The notes under the pieces are model-generated. The model was not told the DNA's origin. It made no database searches and was given only the letters and a program-made list of their open reading frames with translations. DNA of 64,000 nt from NCBI RefSeq assembly GCF_900220965.1, contig NZ_OBQC01000002.1:510753-574752 (forward strand), written 5' to 3'. Source of the stretch: Ureibacillus acetophenoni. Its GTDB lineage: Bacteria > Bacillota > Bacilli > Bacillales_A > Planococcaceae. Positions 38,026 through 47,057 of this stretch are shown piece by piece. The translations under genes and the position numbers were made by a program. Numbering within the stretch: the first letter of the stretch is position 1; each line of letters begins with the position of its first letter.

Positions 38026-38280
38026 TTTTTCTAGACACTTTCTTGGGGATTCCAGAATTTTTGTCCAGTAAATCGTCTTTTCTAGACACTTTCTTGGAGA
38101 TTACAGATTTTTTGTCCAGAATACCGCCTTTTCTAGACATTTTCTTAGAGATTACAGATTTTTTGTCTAGAATACCGCCTTTTCTAGACACTTTCTTAGA
38201 GATTACAGATTTTTTGTCCAGAATACCGCCTTTTCTAGACACTTTCTTAGAGATTCCTAGTATTTTGTCTAGTATTCCAC
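38026..38280. repeat. Tandem array of five 51-bp units with internal inverted repeats
   Basis: CTAGACA recurs at about 38031, 38082, 38133, 38184 and 38235, exactly 51 bases apart. Each unit holds TCTAGACA and, about 25 bases on, TGTC(C/T)AGA, its near-perfect reverse complement, so each can form a hairpin. Because 51 is a multiple of 3 both strands stay open (74 and 91 codons), but the predicted peptides are pure 17-residue repeats and are rejected as genes. The array lies between the convergent ytfP and the 38347 gene. Confidence 0.93.
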
Positions 38281-38307
38281 CTAAAATAGCAAGTTAACTA
38301 TATTAAA

Positions 38308-38342
38308 AAATCGCCCTAAGGATTTTTACCTTAGGGCGATTG
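38308..38342. terminator. Bidirectional terminator after the array
   Basis: TCGCCCTAAGG (38311-38321) pairs with CCTTAGGGCGA (38329-38339). A-run before and T-rich after. Confidence 0.93.
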
Positions 38343-38346
38343 ATTT

Positions 38347-38568
38347 TTATCCATCTAATTCTTGATAGCGTAGTTGATAACGACCACCATCTGCGACTGC
38401 TGAATGATATAAAGCTTTTAACGCTAAATTTTTTTCTAAGCCCATCTCACTTTTAATCCGTTTTAGTTCGTCGTGAAGTTCGCGTTCTTCATTTACCAAC
38501 TTCAACATGGTAGATTTTGAATATTTCAAGTTAAGTTCAGTCCTTATTTCATTAATTGGATAATACAA
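38347..38568 (-). CDS. Small hypothetical protein downstream of the methyltransferase
   Basis: An open frame of up to 73 codons whose 5' end overlaps the preceding gene by 25 bases. A TTG at 38529 behind AAGGACTG, or the ATG at 38508, are alternative starts, giving 53-60 residues. The peptide is helical and charged (LVNEERELHDELKRIKSEMGLEKNLALKALYHSAV). It ends directly before a strong terminator, which supports real translation as the last gene of the transcript. No family recognised. Confidence 0.5.
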   Translation of the reverse strand: MYYPINEIRTELNLKYSKSTMLKLVNEERELHDELKRIKSEMGLEKNLALKALYHSAVADGGRYQLRYQELDG

Positions 38569-39737
38569 ACTTTTAAATAATTAAATTCTGGATACTCTTC
38601 AGGTGTAACAAAATCTTCAGGTAGTTGATGTTGTTCTAAAATTTTGTATCGCTTATTACTTTCTTTAAATCCTTTATCAATAAACGATTTGAACTTTTTC
38701 ATATCAAAGCTCGCGTTATTGGTAGATGCAATGATAATACCTTTTGGAGCTGTTATGGCTAACGCATCCTTTATTAATTTTGGATAATCTTTTGACGTAC
38801 TAAATGTCATTTTTTTCGTACGTGCAAAGCTAGGTGGGTCAAGTATTACTACATCAAATTTCATATTATGTCTTACAGCGTATTGGAAATAATCAAATAC
38901 ATTCATGACTTTAATTTGCTGTTGCTCATAATCAATACCGTTAACGCTAAACTGTTCGATTGTTTTTGGTAAGCTACGTTTTGCTAAATCCACACTTGTT
39001 GTTTCATAGGCTCCACCTAGTGCAGCAGCAACTGAAAATGCTCCTGTATATGAAAATGTGTTAAGTATTGTTTTTCCTTCTGAATAGTTTTCACGAAGCG
39101 AAAGACGGACATTACGTTGGTCCAAGAAGATCCCTGTCATGGCACCATCGTTTAAATCCACAGCATAGTTCATACCATTTTCCTTAATGATTAACGGGAA
39201 CTGGCCTTTTTCCCCTTCGACGTAATCATCTTGTTCCAAATATTGACCATTTGTATCAAAACGTTTTTTCTCGTAAATACCACGGTAGTTTACTGTTTCT
39301 TTCAAAGCGTAAATAATTAATTTTCGAAATGAATAAATTCCTTCGCTATAAAAACTCAGCATATAATAGCCGTCAAAAAAATCAATAGTTAGACCACCAA
39401 TGCCGTCTCCTTCTCCATTAAATACTCGGAAAGCAGTCGTTTCATCATCATCGAAAAAAGATTCTCTTAACTTTACAGCTGATTTAATTTTATCTTTAAA
39501 AAAGTCTTGATCGATTTCTTGTTGTGGATTCCTTGTTAATACCCAACCAATTCCTTTATTTTGTTTCCCGTAGTAGCCTGTTGCGATGTATTTACCGTTA
39601 GGACGGACGATTTTCAATATTGATCCTTCTACTAATCCATCAAGTGGTTCTGCCGCATCCTTTAATATTAGCGGATAACCTTCTGCAATTTCTGCTACAT
39701 AATTTGGTTTTATTTTTAATTCAATTGTTTGGTTCAT
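38544..39737 (-). CDS. PUA-domain class I SAM-dependent rRNA methyltransferase (RlmI-like)
   Basis: Protein of 397 residues with an N-terminal PUA domain (about 1-80), a linker strand region, and a C-terminal Rossmann methyltransferase with TILNTFSYTGAFSVAAALGG (SAM motif I), TTSVDLAKRSL and the catalytic VVILDPPSFARTKK motif. E. coli RlmI makes m5C1962 in 23S rRNA; the Bacillus homologue is YwbD-like. The exact modified base is inferred only. It forms a two-gene unit with the small downstream frame. Confidence 0.88.
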   Translation of the reverse strand: MNQTIELKIKPNYVAEIAEGYPLILKDAAEPLDGLVEGSILKIVRPNGKYIATGYYGKQNKGIGWVLTRNPQQEIDQDFFKDKIKSAVKLRESFFDDDETTAFRVFNGEGDGIGGLTIDFFDGYYMLSFYSEGIYSFRKLIIYALKETVNYRGIYEKKRFDTNGQYLEQDDYVEGEKGQFPLIIKENGMNYAVDLNDGAMTGIFLDQRNVRLSLRENYSEGKTILNTFSYTGAFSVAAALGGAYETTSVDLAKRSLPKTIEQFSVNGIDYEQQQIKVMNVFDYFQYAVRHNMKFDVVILDPPSFARTKKMTFSTSKDYPKLIKDALAITAPKGIIIASTNNASFDMKKFKSFIDKGFKESNKRYKILEQHQLPEDFVTPEEYPEFNYLKVCIIQLMK

Positions 39738-39913
39738 TGTGACATCCTATCTATTTGTAATCTATCCATTATGACACTCATTTTCTTAAAAAGCGATAAC
39801 GAATAATTTGAGCTATTATTTAAAATTTTTGAGAATGACTTCTATATTATATATTTTTGTCTTGGTGTAGTATTTTAAACTTAAATAATGTCGTTTTTTT
39901 CTTAGATAGGTAT

Positions 39914-39961
39914 AATAAAATGCCCCCCAATGATTTATGACATCATTGGGGGACATTTGTT
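39914..39961 (-). terminator. Terminator of leuS
   Basis: CCCCCAATGAT pairs with ATCATTGGGGG around a 7-base loop; on the minus strand it is followed by CATTTTATTATA. Confidence 0.9.
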
Positions 39962-39969
39962 ATAGTTGA

Positions 39970-42384
39970 CTATTTCACAACAATATTTACAAGCTTACCA
40001 GGAACCGCGATTACTTTCACGACTTGTTTTCCTTCTGTAAATTCTTTTACTTTTTCATCTTCAAGTGCAACTTGTTCAAGTTGTTCTTTTGATGCATCTT
40101 TTGCAACTTTAACTTTTGTACGTACTTTACCATTTACTTGAACAACAACTTCAACTTCATCGTCAACAAGTTTTGATTCATCATAAGTTGGCCAAGACTC
40201 ATAAGTAATCGTATTTGTATGACCAAGAATTTCCCAAAGCTCTTCACCAATGTGCGGAGCGATTGGTGCTAATAATTTTACGAAGCCTTCTGCATATTCT
40301 GTTGGGATTACATCTGCTTTATAGCAATCGTTGATGAACACCATCATTTGTGAAATTGCAGTATTGAAACGTAGGTGTTCGTAATCCTCTGACACTTTTT
40401 TCACAGTTTGGTGATACGATTTTTCTAAAGTCGTATCTGAAACGTTTTGTACTTTGTCAGCTAATTTACCTTCATCTGTAGTAAATAAACGCCATACTCG
40501 GTCTAAGAAGCGACGTGCTCCATCAAGACCATTTGTTGACCATGCAACAGATGCATCAAGTGGACCCATGAACATTTCATAAAGACGTAGCGTGTCAGCA
40601 CCGTGACTTCTAATAATGTCATCAGGATTTACTACATTTCCTTTAGATTTAGACATTTTTTCGTTACCTTCTCCAAGAATCATTCCTTGGTTGAATAATT
40701 TTTGGAATGGTTCTTTTGTATGGACAACGCCTAAATCGTAAAGAACTTTATGCCAGAATCGTGCGTAAAGTAAGTGAAGAACAGCATGCTCTGCTCCACC
40801 AATGTAAATATCAACTGGTAACCAGCGTTTTAATAATTCTGGGTCAGCAATTGCTTTGTCATTTTTCGGATCAATGTAACGTAAGAAGTACCAACTAGAA
40901 CCTGCCCATTGAGGCATTGTATTCGTTTCACGACGGCCTTTTTTACCAGTTACAGGATCCACTACATTTACCCAATCTTCAACGTTTGCTAATGGTGATT
41001 CACCAGTTCCAGAAGGACGAATATCATTTGTTTTCGGTAATTCAAGTGGTAATTCTTCCTCTGGAATTGTTGTCATTGTACCATCTTCCCAGTGAATAAC
41101 AGGGATTGGCTCACCCCAATAACGTTGGCGAGAGAATAACCAGTCACGTAAGCGATAAGAAATTTTCTTCTCACCTACACCTTGCTCTTCTAACCAAGCA
41201 ATTGCTTTAGAAATACCATCTATTTTGTTTAGTCCGTTTAAGAAATCAGAATTAATATGTGGACCATCACCTGTAAATGCTTCGTTTTCAATGTCTCCAC
41301 CTTCAAGAACTGGAATAATTTCTAATCCGAACTCTTTAGCGAATTCATAGTCACGCTCGTCGTGTGCAGGAACTGCCATAATAGCACCTGTTCCATAAGA
41401 AGCTAATACATAATCTGCAATCCAAATCGGAACTTGTTTTCCGTTAATCGGATTTACAGCATAAGCACCAGTGAATACACCAGTTTTTTCTTTTGCTAAA
41501 TCCGTACGCTCTAAATCAGATTTCATTTTAACTTTTTCTAAATATGCTTCTACTGCTGCACGTTGTTCTTCCGTTGTAATTTCATCTACTAATTTATGCT
41601 CTGGCGCTAACACACAGTATGTTGCTCCAAATAATGTATCTGGACGTGTTGTGAAAACTTCAAAGTATTTATCAGTATTAGCAACTGTAAATTTAACTTG
41701 AGCACCTTCAGAGCGGCCGATCCAGTTTCGTTGCATGTCTTTAATAGATTCTGGCCAATCTACTTCTTCTAAATCGTCTAGTAAGCGATCTGCATATTTA
41801 GTAATACGTAGTACCCATTGGCGCATTGGACGGCGCTCTACTGGATGACCTCCACGTTCTGATTTACCATCGATTACTTCTTCGTTTGCTAGTACTGTAC
41901 CTAAAGCTGGGCACCAGTTTACAGGGATTTCGTCTACATAGGCTAAATCCATTTCTACTAATTTTGTAAAAATCCATTGTGTCCATTTATAATAACCTGG
42001 ATCCGTTGTATTAATTTCACGGTCCCAATCATATGAAAAACCAAGTTCTTGAATTTGACGTTTAAACGTCGCGATATTTTTAGCAGTAAATTCAGCTGGG
42101 TCATTTCCAGTATCTAATGCGTACTGTTCAGCAGGTAGACCAAATGCATCCCACCCCATTGGATGTAATACATCATAGCCTTGCATTCTCTTATAGCGTG
42201 ATAGGATATCCGTTGCAGTATAGCCTTCAGGATGTCCCACGTGTAAGCCTGCTCCAGATGGATATGGGAACATATCTAATGCATAAAATTTTGGTTTTGA
42301 TTGGTCTTCTAATGTTTTAAATGTTTTATTGTTTTCCCAATGTTGTTGCCATTTTTTCTCAATTGTTTCATGATTAAAACTCAT
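39970..42384 (-). CDS. leuS: Leucyl-tRNA synthetase
   Basis: Class Ia aminoacyl-tRNA synthetase charging tRNA-Leu. 804 residues, the usual bacterial length. The HIGH-type motif is in [17 protein letters not shown] and KMSKS in [14 protein letters not shown]. The CP1 editing domain with [12 protein letters not shown] is present, and the C-terminal domain ends in [11 protein letters not shown]. The ribosome site AAAGGAGG precedes the ATG. It is controlled by an upstream T-box. Confidence 0.97.
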   Translation of the reverse strand: MSFNHETIEKKWQQHWENNKTFKTLEDQSKPKFYALDMFPYPSGAGLHVGHPEGYTATDILSRYKRMQGYDVLHPMGWDAFGLPAEQYALDTGNDPAEFTAKNIATFKRQIQELGFSYDWDREINTTDPGYYKWTQWIFTKLVEMDLAYVDEIPVNWCPALGTVLANEEVIDGKSERGGHPVERRPMRQWVLRITKYADRLLDDLEEVDWPESIKDMQRNWIGRSEGAQVKFTVANTDKYFEVFTTRPDTLFGATYCVLAPEHKLVDEITTEEQRAAVEAYLEKVKMKSDLERTDLAKEKTGVFTGAYAVNPINGKQVPIWIADYVLASYGTGAIMAVPAHDERDYEFAKEFGLEIIPVLEGGDIENEAFTGDGPHINSDFLNGLNKIDGISKAIAWLEEQGVGEKKISYRLRDWLFSRQRYWGEPIPVIHWEDGTMTTIPEEELPLELPKTNDIRPSGTGESPLANVEDWVNVVDPVTGKKGRRETNTMPQWAGSSWYFLRYIDPKNDKAIADPELLKRWLPVDIYIGGAEHAVLHLLYARFWHKVLYDLGVVHTKEPFQKLFNQGMILGEGNEKMSKSKGNVVNPDDIIRSHGADTLRLYEMFMGPLDASVAWSTNGLDGARRFLDRVWRLFTTDEGKLADKVQNVSDTTLEKSYHQTVKKVSEDYEHLRFNTAISQMMVFINDCYKADVIPTEYAEGFVKLLAPIAPHIGEELWEILGHTNTITYESWPTYDESKLVDDEVEVVVQVNGKVRTKVKVAKDASKEQLEQVALEDEKVKEFTEGKQVVKVIAVPGKLVNIVVK

Positions 42385-42503
42385 GGTTGATCCTCCTTTA
42401 TTTCATATACACGATGTTTTAACAAATCGACAGGAAGGAATTTTAAGCTCTATTTAGTAGAATAACCCAGAAAAGGTTTAATTAACGAAATATTTCAAAA
42501 AAT

Positions 42504-42738
42504 AAAAAAACTCGCCCCATTCCATTACAGAAGGGACGAGATTATTTACTCCCGCGGTACCACCCAAGTTAGTGACTAGCACTCAGCTTAATTCCTTAAC
42601 GCAGAAAACGGTTTTAGCTACTTATTCACTAAAACTGACTCCTAGGCGAGTTCGATTCTCCACTTACTAGCTTACACCAACCGCTAGCTCTCTTGAAAGC
42701 TTCCGAACCTACTATTCCTTCTCATAGTCGTACATATT
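42504..42738 (-). ncRNA. T-box leader of leuS, specifier CUC
   Basis: The minus strand shows the conserved T-box bulge GGGTGGTACCGCGG (complement of about 42553-42567), followed by the terminator CTCGTCCC-loop-GGGCGAG with TTTTTTT (42540-42504). The 5' part has an AG-rich stem I (AGAGAGCTAGCGGTTGGTGTAAGC), and GAACTCGCC places the specifier CTC (Leu) at 42650-42648. Uncharged tRNA-Leu should stabilise the antiterminator and switch on leuS. Confidence 0.95.
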
Positions 42739-42751
42739 AATAATGTATCTT

Positions 42752-42780
42752 ATTGTAATGTAAATATTCAAAAAGTACAA
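42752..42780 (-). promoter_or_regulatory. leuS promoter
   Basis: On the minus strand TTGTAC (42780-42775), 17 bases, TACAAT (42757-42752), directly before the T-box. Confidence 0.65.
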
Positions 42781-42811
42781 GTGTTATAAAAATTATCACC
42801 AATTAACGGGT

Positions 42812-42852
42812 ACCTGTCACCGGAACAATTCAGAATTGTTCCGGTGACAGGT
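42812..42852. repeat. Perfect 41-base palindrome (REP-like)
   Basis: ACCTGTCACCGGAACAATTC, one base, then its exact reverse complement. The core ACAATTC-N-GAATTGT and the flank GTACCTG also occur at 43020-43040 and 57453-57535, so it belongs to a dispersed family. Confidence 0.85.
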
Positions 42853-42957
42853 GCACAAACAATTCTGAATGTTCGCAACATTTTTGATAGTAGGCAGGAA
42901 CGCGTTTGACTCAGAATATTCAAGTTATAAAGATTATGTTCATCCACTTTCGACAAC

Positions 42958-42995
42958 ATAAAAGCGTTGCACATTACCCTGTGCAACGCTTCTTA
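42958..42995 (-). terminator. Terminator of the MFS gene
   Basis: AAGCGTTGCAC pairs with GTGCAACGCTT over 11 bp; on the minus strand TTTTATGTT follows. Confidence 0.8.
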
Positions 42996-43019
42996 AATTG
43001 TAGTAAATTGTCAGAATTG

Positions 43020-43040
43020 TTTGTGTACCTGGTACACAAA
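43020..43040. repeat. Perfect palindrome TTTGTGTACC-T-GGTACACAAA
   Basis: Perfect arms of 10 bp with a single central base, touching the stop codon of the MFS gene. It shares the core GTACCTGGTAC with three sites at 57453-57535. Confidence 0.85.
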
Positions 43041-43041
43041 C

Positions 43042-44217
43042 TCATACTTTTTTCAAAGGACGATCATATAGTAAACATGGAATAATGGCAATGATAAAGA
43101 TAAAACAAAGTACCCAAATTAGTATGTCCATGTTAAATTGGTCGACCATAATTCCTCCAAAAAATGGACCAATCATACGACCGATTGAGCCTGCACTTGT
43201 AACAACTCCTTGATACATTCCTTCTAACCCTTTAGGTGCTAAACGGTTGGCAATCGCCGGAATTGCTGGCCATACGAAGATTTCTCCAATCGTAATAATA
43301 ACCATCGCAACTGCAAATATTGTAAATGTTTCTGCAAATTGAACTACCACAAATGAAAGCATCATTATTATTACACCAACAACTAGTTGGTATTTAATTT
43401 TATGTTCATAGCGGTTTAAGAGCGGACTTGCCAATGGTTGTAGTGTAACAATTAAAAGTCCATTAATCGTCCAAACAAGACCATACTCACTTAAACTAAT
43501 TCCTAACCCTTGCATATGAGACGGCATTGTAGACGCCCATTGGGAATATGAAATCGTTGCAAGTAAAAAGACAGAACATACGATTAACAATGAATAAAAT
43601 GGCGTTTTATCTTTTGCTTTACCATCGTTTAATTGCTTGTCTGTTTCCTTTTTATTTCTAGTTGGAACATTCACTCCTAAATTACGGTAACCAAAAAAGG
43701 CAATCATGAAAAAGATAATGTACATTACTAAATTAGACATAAATATATAAGTAAAACTAAACTCTGCTATGGGCCCTGCTAAGGCTGGACCAATGGCAAC
43801 GCCGACATTTTGAGCAATATACAACGTATTAAACCCTCTTCGACCACCTTCTGGCCAAAGCACCCCAACCATTGCAAACATCGACGGAAAAACAATTCCA
43901 CTACCGAACCCCATAATCGTTAAGAAAATAACATAATGTGGCCAACCGTGCCATAGTGTTAAACCTGCTAAAGCAAATATCGTTATTCCAATCCCTATCA
44001 AAATGGATTTATATCCACCAATTCGATCGAAAAAATATCCTCCAATTAAACTTCCTATAACCCCTGCTCCAGAGTTAATCATTAATATTAATCCAGCAAT
44101 TGTTAATGTTTGCCCTAATTCCTCATGAATGTAAATAGAGTTAATAGGCCAAATGAGTGAATTACCTATATTATTAACGAGCATTCCTATTACTAATAGC
44201 CATATACTTTTTGGCAT
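43042..44217 (-). CDS. yttB: MFS transporter (YttB-like drug/metabolite exporter)
   Basis: Integral membrane protein of 391 residues with 12 predicted helices. The DHA-type signature is found in the first cytoplasmic loops (GGYFFDRIGGYKSILIGIG) and FGSGIVFPSMFAMVG. A basic central loop (RNKKETDKQLNDGKAKDKTP) separates the two six-helix halves. The substrate is unknown. Its place next to ytqA matches B. subtilis yttB. It is monocistronic. Confidence 0.83.
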   Translation of the reverse strand: MPKSIWLLVIGMLVNNIGNSLIWPINSIYIHEELGQTLTIAGLILMINSGAGVIGSLIGGYFFDRIGGYKSILIGIGITIFALAGLTLWHGWPHYVIFLTIMGFGSGIVFPSMFAMVGVLWPEGGRRGFNTLYIAQNVGVAIGPALAGPIAEFSFTYIFMSNLVMYIIFFMIAFFGYRNLGVNVPTRNKKETDKQLNDGKAKDKTPFYSLLIVCSVFLLATISYSQWASTMPSHMQGLGISLSEYGLVWTINGLLIVTLQPLASPLLNRYEHKIKYQLVVGVIIMMLSFVVVQFAETFTIFAVAMVIITIGEIFVWPAIPAIANRLAPKGLEGMYQGVVTSAGSIGRMIGPFFGGIMVDQFNMDILIWVLCFIFIIAIIPCLLYDRPLKKV

Positions 44218-44266
44218 GAATTACCTCCAATTTCACACTTCATAATCACAATTGATATACAACTTA

Positions 44267-44371
44267 GAAAAACACATCTCGCCCCAAATTAATGAACAAA
44301 GCCTAAGTGCGCCACGTCCTGTGGCAACGGCTTTGTGACCAACATAGTGTTGGCCTGAGATAATGTTTTTC
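44267..44371. repeat. Branched inverted-repeat element, MITE-like or structured RNA
   Basis: Terminal arms GAAAAACACATCTC (44267-44280) and GAGATAATGTTTTTC (44357-44371) are complementary with one bulge. Inside, ACAAAGCC/GGCTTTGT (44296-44303/44329-44336) encloses GCCAC/GTGGC (44311/44321), and CCAACA/TGTTGG (44339/44348) makes a second arm. TTA flanks both ends, a possible 3-bp target duplication. No reading frame inside. It lies in the 347-base gap between yttB and ytqA, which otherwise shows nothing clear. Confidence 0.75.
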
Positions 44372-44564
44372 TTATGCGGATTTCCTTAAAAACTTATACT
44401 TTCCTATCCGCCAAAAAATAATAGTATTCTTCTTTATACAAAAGCACAAGAAAAATTTTATTGGTAGAAATAATAGTAACTTTTCAGAATTTTTCTAGTA
44501 TCTGTACCTAATGTACGACAACATTAAACCTGTGATAAAATAGGTAGATAGGAGTGTGAAATAA

Positions 44565-45521
44565 ATGTCTGAACAAAATTTTCCGTTTCCTTCTGATGGG
44601 AAGCGTTATTATACATGGAATCGTTATTTAAGAAATGAATTTGGTCATAAAGTATATAAGGTCGCTTTAGATGCTGGATTTGATTGCCCAAATCGTGACG
44701 GCACAGTGGCTTTTGGAGGTTGTACATTTTGTAGTGCAGCTGGAAGTGGAGACTTTGCAGGAGACCGTGTAGATCCTATTCCAGTGCAATTTGAAAAGAT
44801 AAAGTCAAAAATGCAGGAAAAGTGGAAAGATGGTAAAACAATGGCTTATTTCCAAGCTTATACGAATACACATGCCCCGCTACCTGTATTAAAAGAAAAG
44901 TTTGAAGCAGCATTAGCATGTGAAGGGGTTATGGGCTTAAGTATTGCAACTAGACCCGACTGCTTACCAGACGATGTTGTTGAATACTTGGCTGAACTAA
45001 ATGAACGTACTTATTTATGGGTTGAACTTGGCCTTCAAACAGTGCATGAGAAAACAGCAAATCTTATTAACCGCGCACATGATTACGCGACGTATGTTGA
45101 AGGTGTAAACAAACTTCGCAAACACGGAATACGAGTATGTACACACATTATTAATGGACTACCATTAGAAGACTACGACATGATGATGGAAACTGCTCGT
45201 GAAGTTGCGAAACTTGATGTTCAAGGAATAAAAATACACCTTCTACATCTATTAAAAGGTACCCCTTTAGTAAAACAATACGAAAAAGGCATGCTTGAGT
45301 TCCTTGAAAAAGATCAATATATTAACCTTGTTGCAGACCAATTAGAAATAATACCACCTGAGATGATCGTTCATCGTATTACTGGTGATGGTCCGATAGA
45401 TTTAATGATTGGGCCAATGTGGAGTGTCAATAAATGGGAAGTATTAAATGGAATTGATGCAGAGCTTGAACGACGTGGAAGCTGGCAAGGGAAATATTAC
45501 AAGCAGGAGTTACCGAAATAA
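44565..45521 (+). CDS. ytqA: Radical SAM protein YtqA (tRNA wobble-uridine modification)
   Basis: Protein of 318 residues of the TIGR01212 radical SAM family. The cluster motif CPNRDGTVAFGGCTFC carries a long CX10CXXC-type spacing, which is the family feature. Other conserved parts are FQAYTNTHAPLPVLKEKFE, SIATRPDCLPDDVV and WVELGLQTVHEKTANLINR. It overlaps ytqB by one base. The pair has recently been tied to late steps of mnm5(s2)U synthesis in tRNA in Gram-positive bacteria (MnmL/MnmM). I recall this from the literature and cannot test it here. Confidence 0.88.
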   Translation: MSEQNFPFPSDGKRYYTWNRYLRNEFGHKVYKVALDAGFDCPNRDGTVAFGGCTFCSAAGSGDFAGDRVDPIPVQFEKIKSKMQEKWKDGKTMAYFQAYTNTHAPLPVLKEKFEAALACEGVMGLSIATRPDCLPDDVVEYLAELNERTYLWVELGLQTVHEKTANLINRAHDYATYVEGVNKLRKHGIRVCTHIINGLPLEDYDMMMETAREVAKLDVQGIKIHLLHLLKGTPLVKQYEKGMLEFLEKDQYINLVADQLEIIPPEMIVHRITGDGPIDLMIGPMWSVNKWEVLNGIDAELERRGSWQGKYYKQELPK

Positions 45522-46102
45522 TGAAGTTACAACGGGTTTTACAATATGCGAAATTCCTTCTAACCGAATCCATCGAAAAAGGTGAAGTTGTAGTTGATGC
45601 AACAGCTGGAAATGGTCATGATACATTATTTTTAGCTGAACTGGTTGGAGAGAATGGACATGTTTATTCCTTTGATATTCAACAAGATGCTGTTAACGCT
45701 ACAATCAATCGATTAAAAGAAAGTGGTTTAGAGAATCGTGCGACAGTCATTTTAGATGGTCATCAACATGTAACAAAATACTTTTCAGGTGAAATAGCTG
45801 GCGCTGTTTTCAATTTAGGCTATTTACCTGGTGCAAACCACGAAATAATTACTAAAGGCGAAACAACTATTCAAGCAATTGAAGGCTTACTTAATTTGCT
45901 AAAAGTGAATGGTATGATTGTTCTTGTCATCTATCATGGACATGAAGGTGGTAAAGCTGAAAGAGATGCAGTCTTAAACTATGTAAGCAATTTACCTCAA
46001 AAATATGTTCAAGTATTAAAATATGAATTTTTAAATCAAAAGAATGATCCACCTTTTATCGTCGCTATAGAGAAAACTAAAAAACTACCTAAAGAGTCAT
46101 AA
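45521..46102 (+). CDS. ytqB: YtqB-type SAM-dependent methyltransferase (MnmM)
   Basis: Class I methyltransferase of 193 residues. SAM motif I is VVDATAGNGHDTLFLAELVG, followed by VYSFDIQQDAVNATINRL and the catalytic region AVFNLGYLPGANHEI. B. subtilis YtqB (MnmM) methylates the aminomethyl group on wobble uridine of some tRNAs. The start ATG overlaps the ytqA stop (TAATG), so the two are translated together. Confidence 0.9.
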   Translation: MKLQRVLQYAKFLLTESIEKGEVVVDATAGNGHDTLFLAELVGENGHVYSFDIQQDAVNATINRLKESGLENRATVILDGHQHVTKYFSGEIAGAVFNLGYLPGANHEIITKGETTIQAIEGLLNLLKVNGMIVLVIYHGHEGGKAERDAVLNYVSNLPQKYVQVLKYEFLNQKNDPPFIVAIEKTKKLPKES

Positions 46103-46130
46103 TCATGACTTTTTAGGCAGTTTTTATTTT
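46078..46130. terminator. Bidirectional terminator between ytqB and ytpA
   Basis: AAAACTACCTAAAGAGTCAT pairs with ATGACTTTTTAGGCAGTTTT (two mismatches). It includes the last codons of ytqB and ends in TTTTATTTT. Confidence 0.9.
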
Positions 46131-46132
46131 AC

Positions 46133-46936
46133 TTATTCTACAATATACCCTAGGGATCGGATGGAATTGTTTATAAAATCATTCACATAAAAATACACTT
46201 GATCCCGCTCTGAATCATGAAATAGATTATGGTAACTTATCGGCCACTCCTTATATTGGAAGTTAATCGACGATTGTTGTAATAACCATTTTCTAGATTG
46301 ATCAGGGTCGGTGATTTTGTCGTGCTTTGCGGTCATAAGAAGAATTGGTAATGAAAGGGGGCTTACTTGTTGAGAAGTTAAGTTTTTCATTAGCAGTTGT
46401 ATTTCTTTATACCAACTTACTGTTACATTCGTTTTATATACAATCTCATCATCTATTTCTTGATATCCTTCAAGACTATTCGTTAATGCCTTTTTATCAA
46501 AATCTAAAGAAAGTTTCATATTAGAAGTTAATGTTCCTAAATTAGCTAATGCGTTTTTTAATAAGTTCGCATGTCTTTGTAAAGAAAGCCATGGTGAACT
46601 TAAAATTAGCCCCGCACATTCAGCTTTGCTCTTTTTTAAATATTGAATTGCAAGCGTCCCACCTAAACCATGTCCAATGATAAAGACCGGTAATTCATAA
46701 GTCAGAGCAATTTGCATTAACTGTTTAACATATTCTATATATTCATTCACCGTCTTATCATGAATTCTTGCGTATTTTGAATCCTCACCATGGCCAGGCA
46801 AATCCCCCATCACTATGTGATTACCATCTTGTCTTAGTTTTTCAATTAGCCAAGCATACCAACGATGATGTTCGAACGCACTATGTATAATAACGACAAC
46901 GGCTTTCGGCTGTCCTTCTGTTTCCCATTTCCACAT
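46133..46936 (-). CDS. ytpA: YtpA-like alpha/beta hydrolase without the nucleophile serine
   Basis: Member of the monoglyceride-lipase/lysophospholipase group; B. subtilis YtpA is a phospholipase linked to bacilysocin. The start MWKWETEGQPKAVVVIIHSAFEHHRWY at 46936 has AGGAGG 10 bases upstream. The longer frame to 46960 includes that site. About 267 residues. The nucleophile elbow, normally GHSMGG or GHSLGG, reads IIGHGLGGTLAIQYL: Gly replaces Ser (codon GGT). The acid (TAKHDKITD) and His (ISYHNLFHD) seem kept. So it is either a non-catalytic relative, a mutant allele or a sequence error. Confidence 0.85.
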   Translation of the reverse strand: MWKWETEGQPKAVVVIIHSAFEHHRWYAWLIEKLRQDGNHIVMGDLPGHGEDSKYARIHDKTVNEYIEYVKQLMQIALTYELPVFIIGHGLGGTLAIQYLKKSKAECAGLILSSPWLSLQRHANLLKNALANLGTLTSNMKLSLDFDKKALTNSLEGYQEIDDEIVYKTNVTVSWYKEIQLLMKNLTSQQVSPLSLPILLMTAKHDKITDPDQSRKWLLQQSSINFQYKEWPISYHNLFHDSERDQVYFYVNDFINNSIRSLGYIVE

Positions 46937-47057
46937 AACTTTCTTTCCTCCTACCCACATCCAAAAATATGGGCATTCTTGCCTTACGCTTTTATTTTAT
47001 CTTAAGTATTTGTTACGATTATAATATATATTTTACTTTGAAATGAGGAGTATTTCG

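Noticed and set aside
38026..38280. Possible CRISPR array
   Set aside because: The whole unit repeats, with no unique spacers between direct repeats, and no cas genes are near.
38018..38297. 74- and 91-codon reading frames on opposite strands
   Set aside because: Both arise because the 51-bp unit is a multiple of three; the peptides are pure 17-residue repeats and no ribosome site is seen.
42504..42738. T-box specific for an amino acid other than leucine
   Set aside because: Alternative readings of the specifier loop (for example ACT) were considered, but the CTC triplet and the leuS gene agree.
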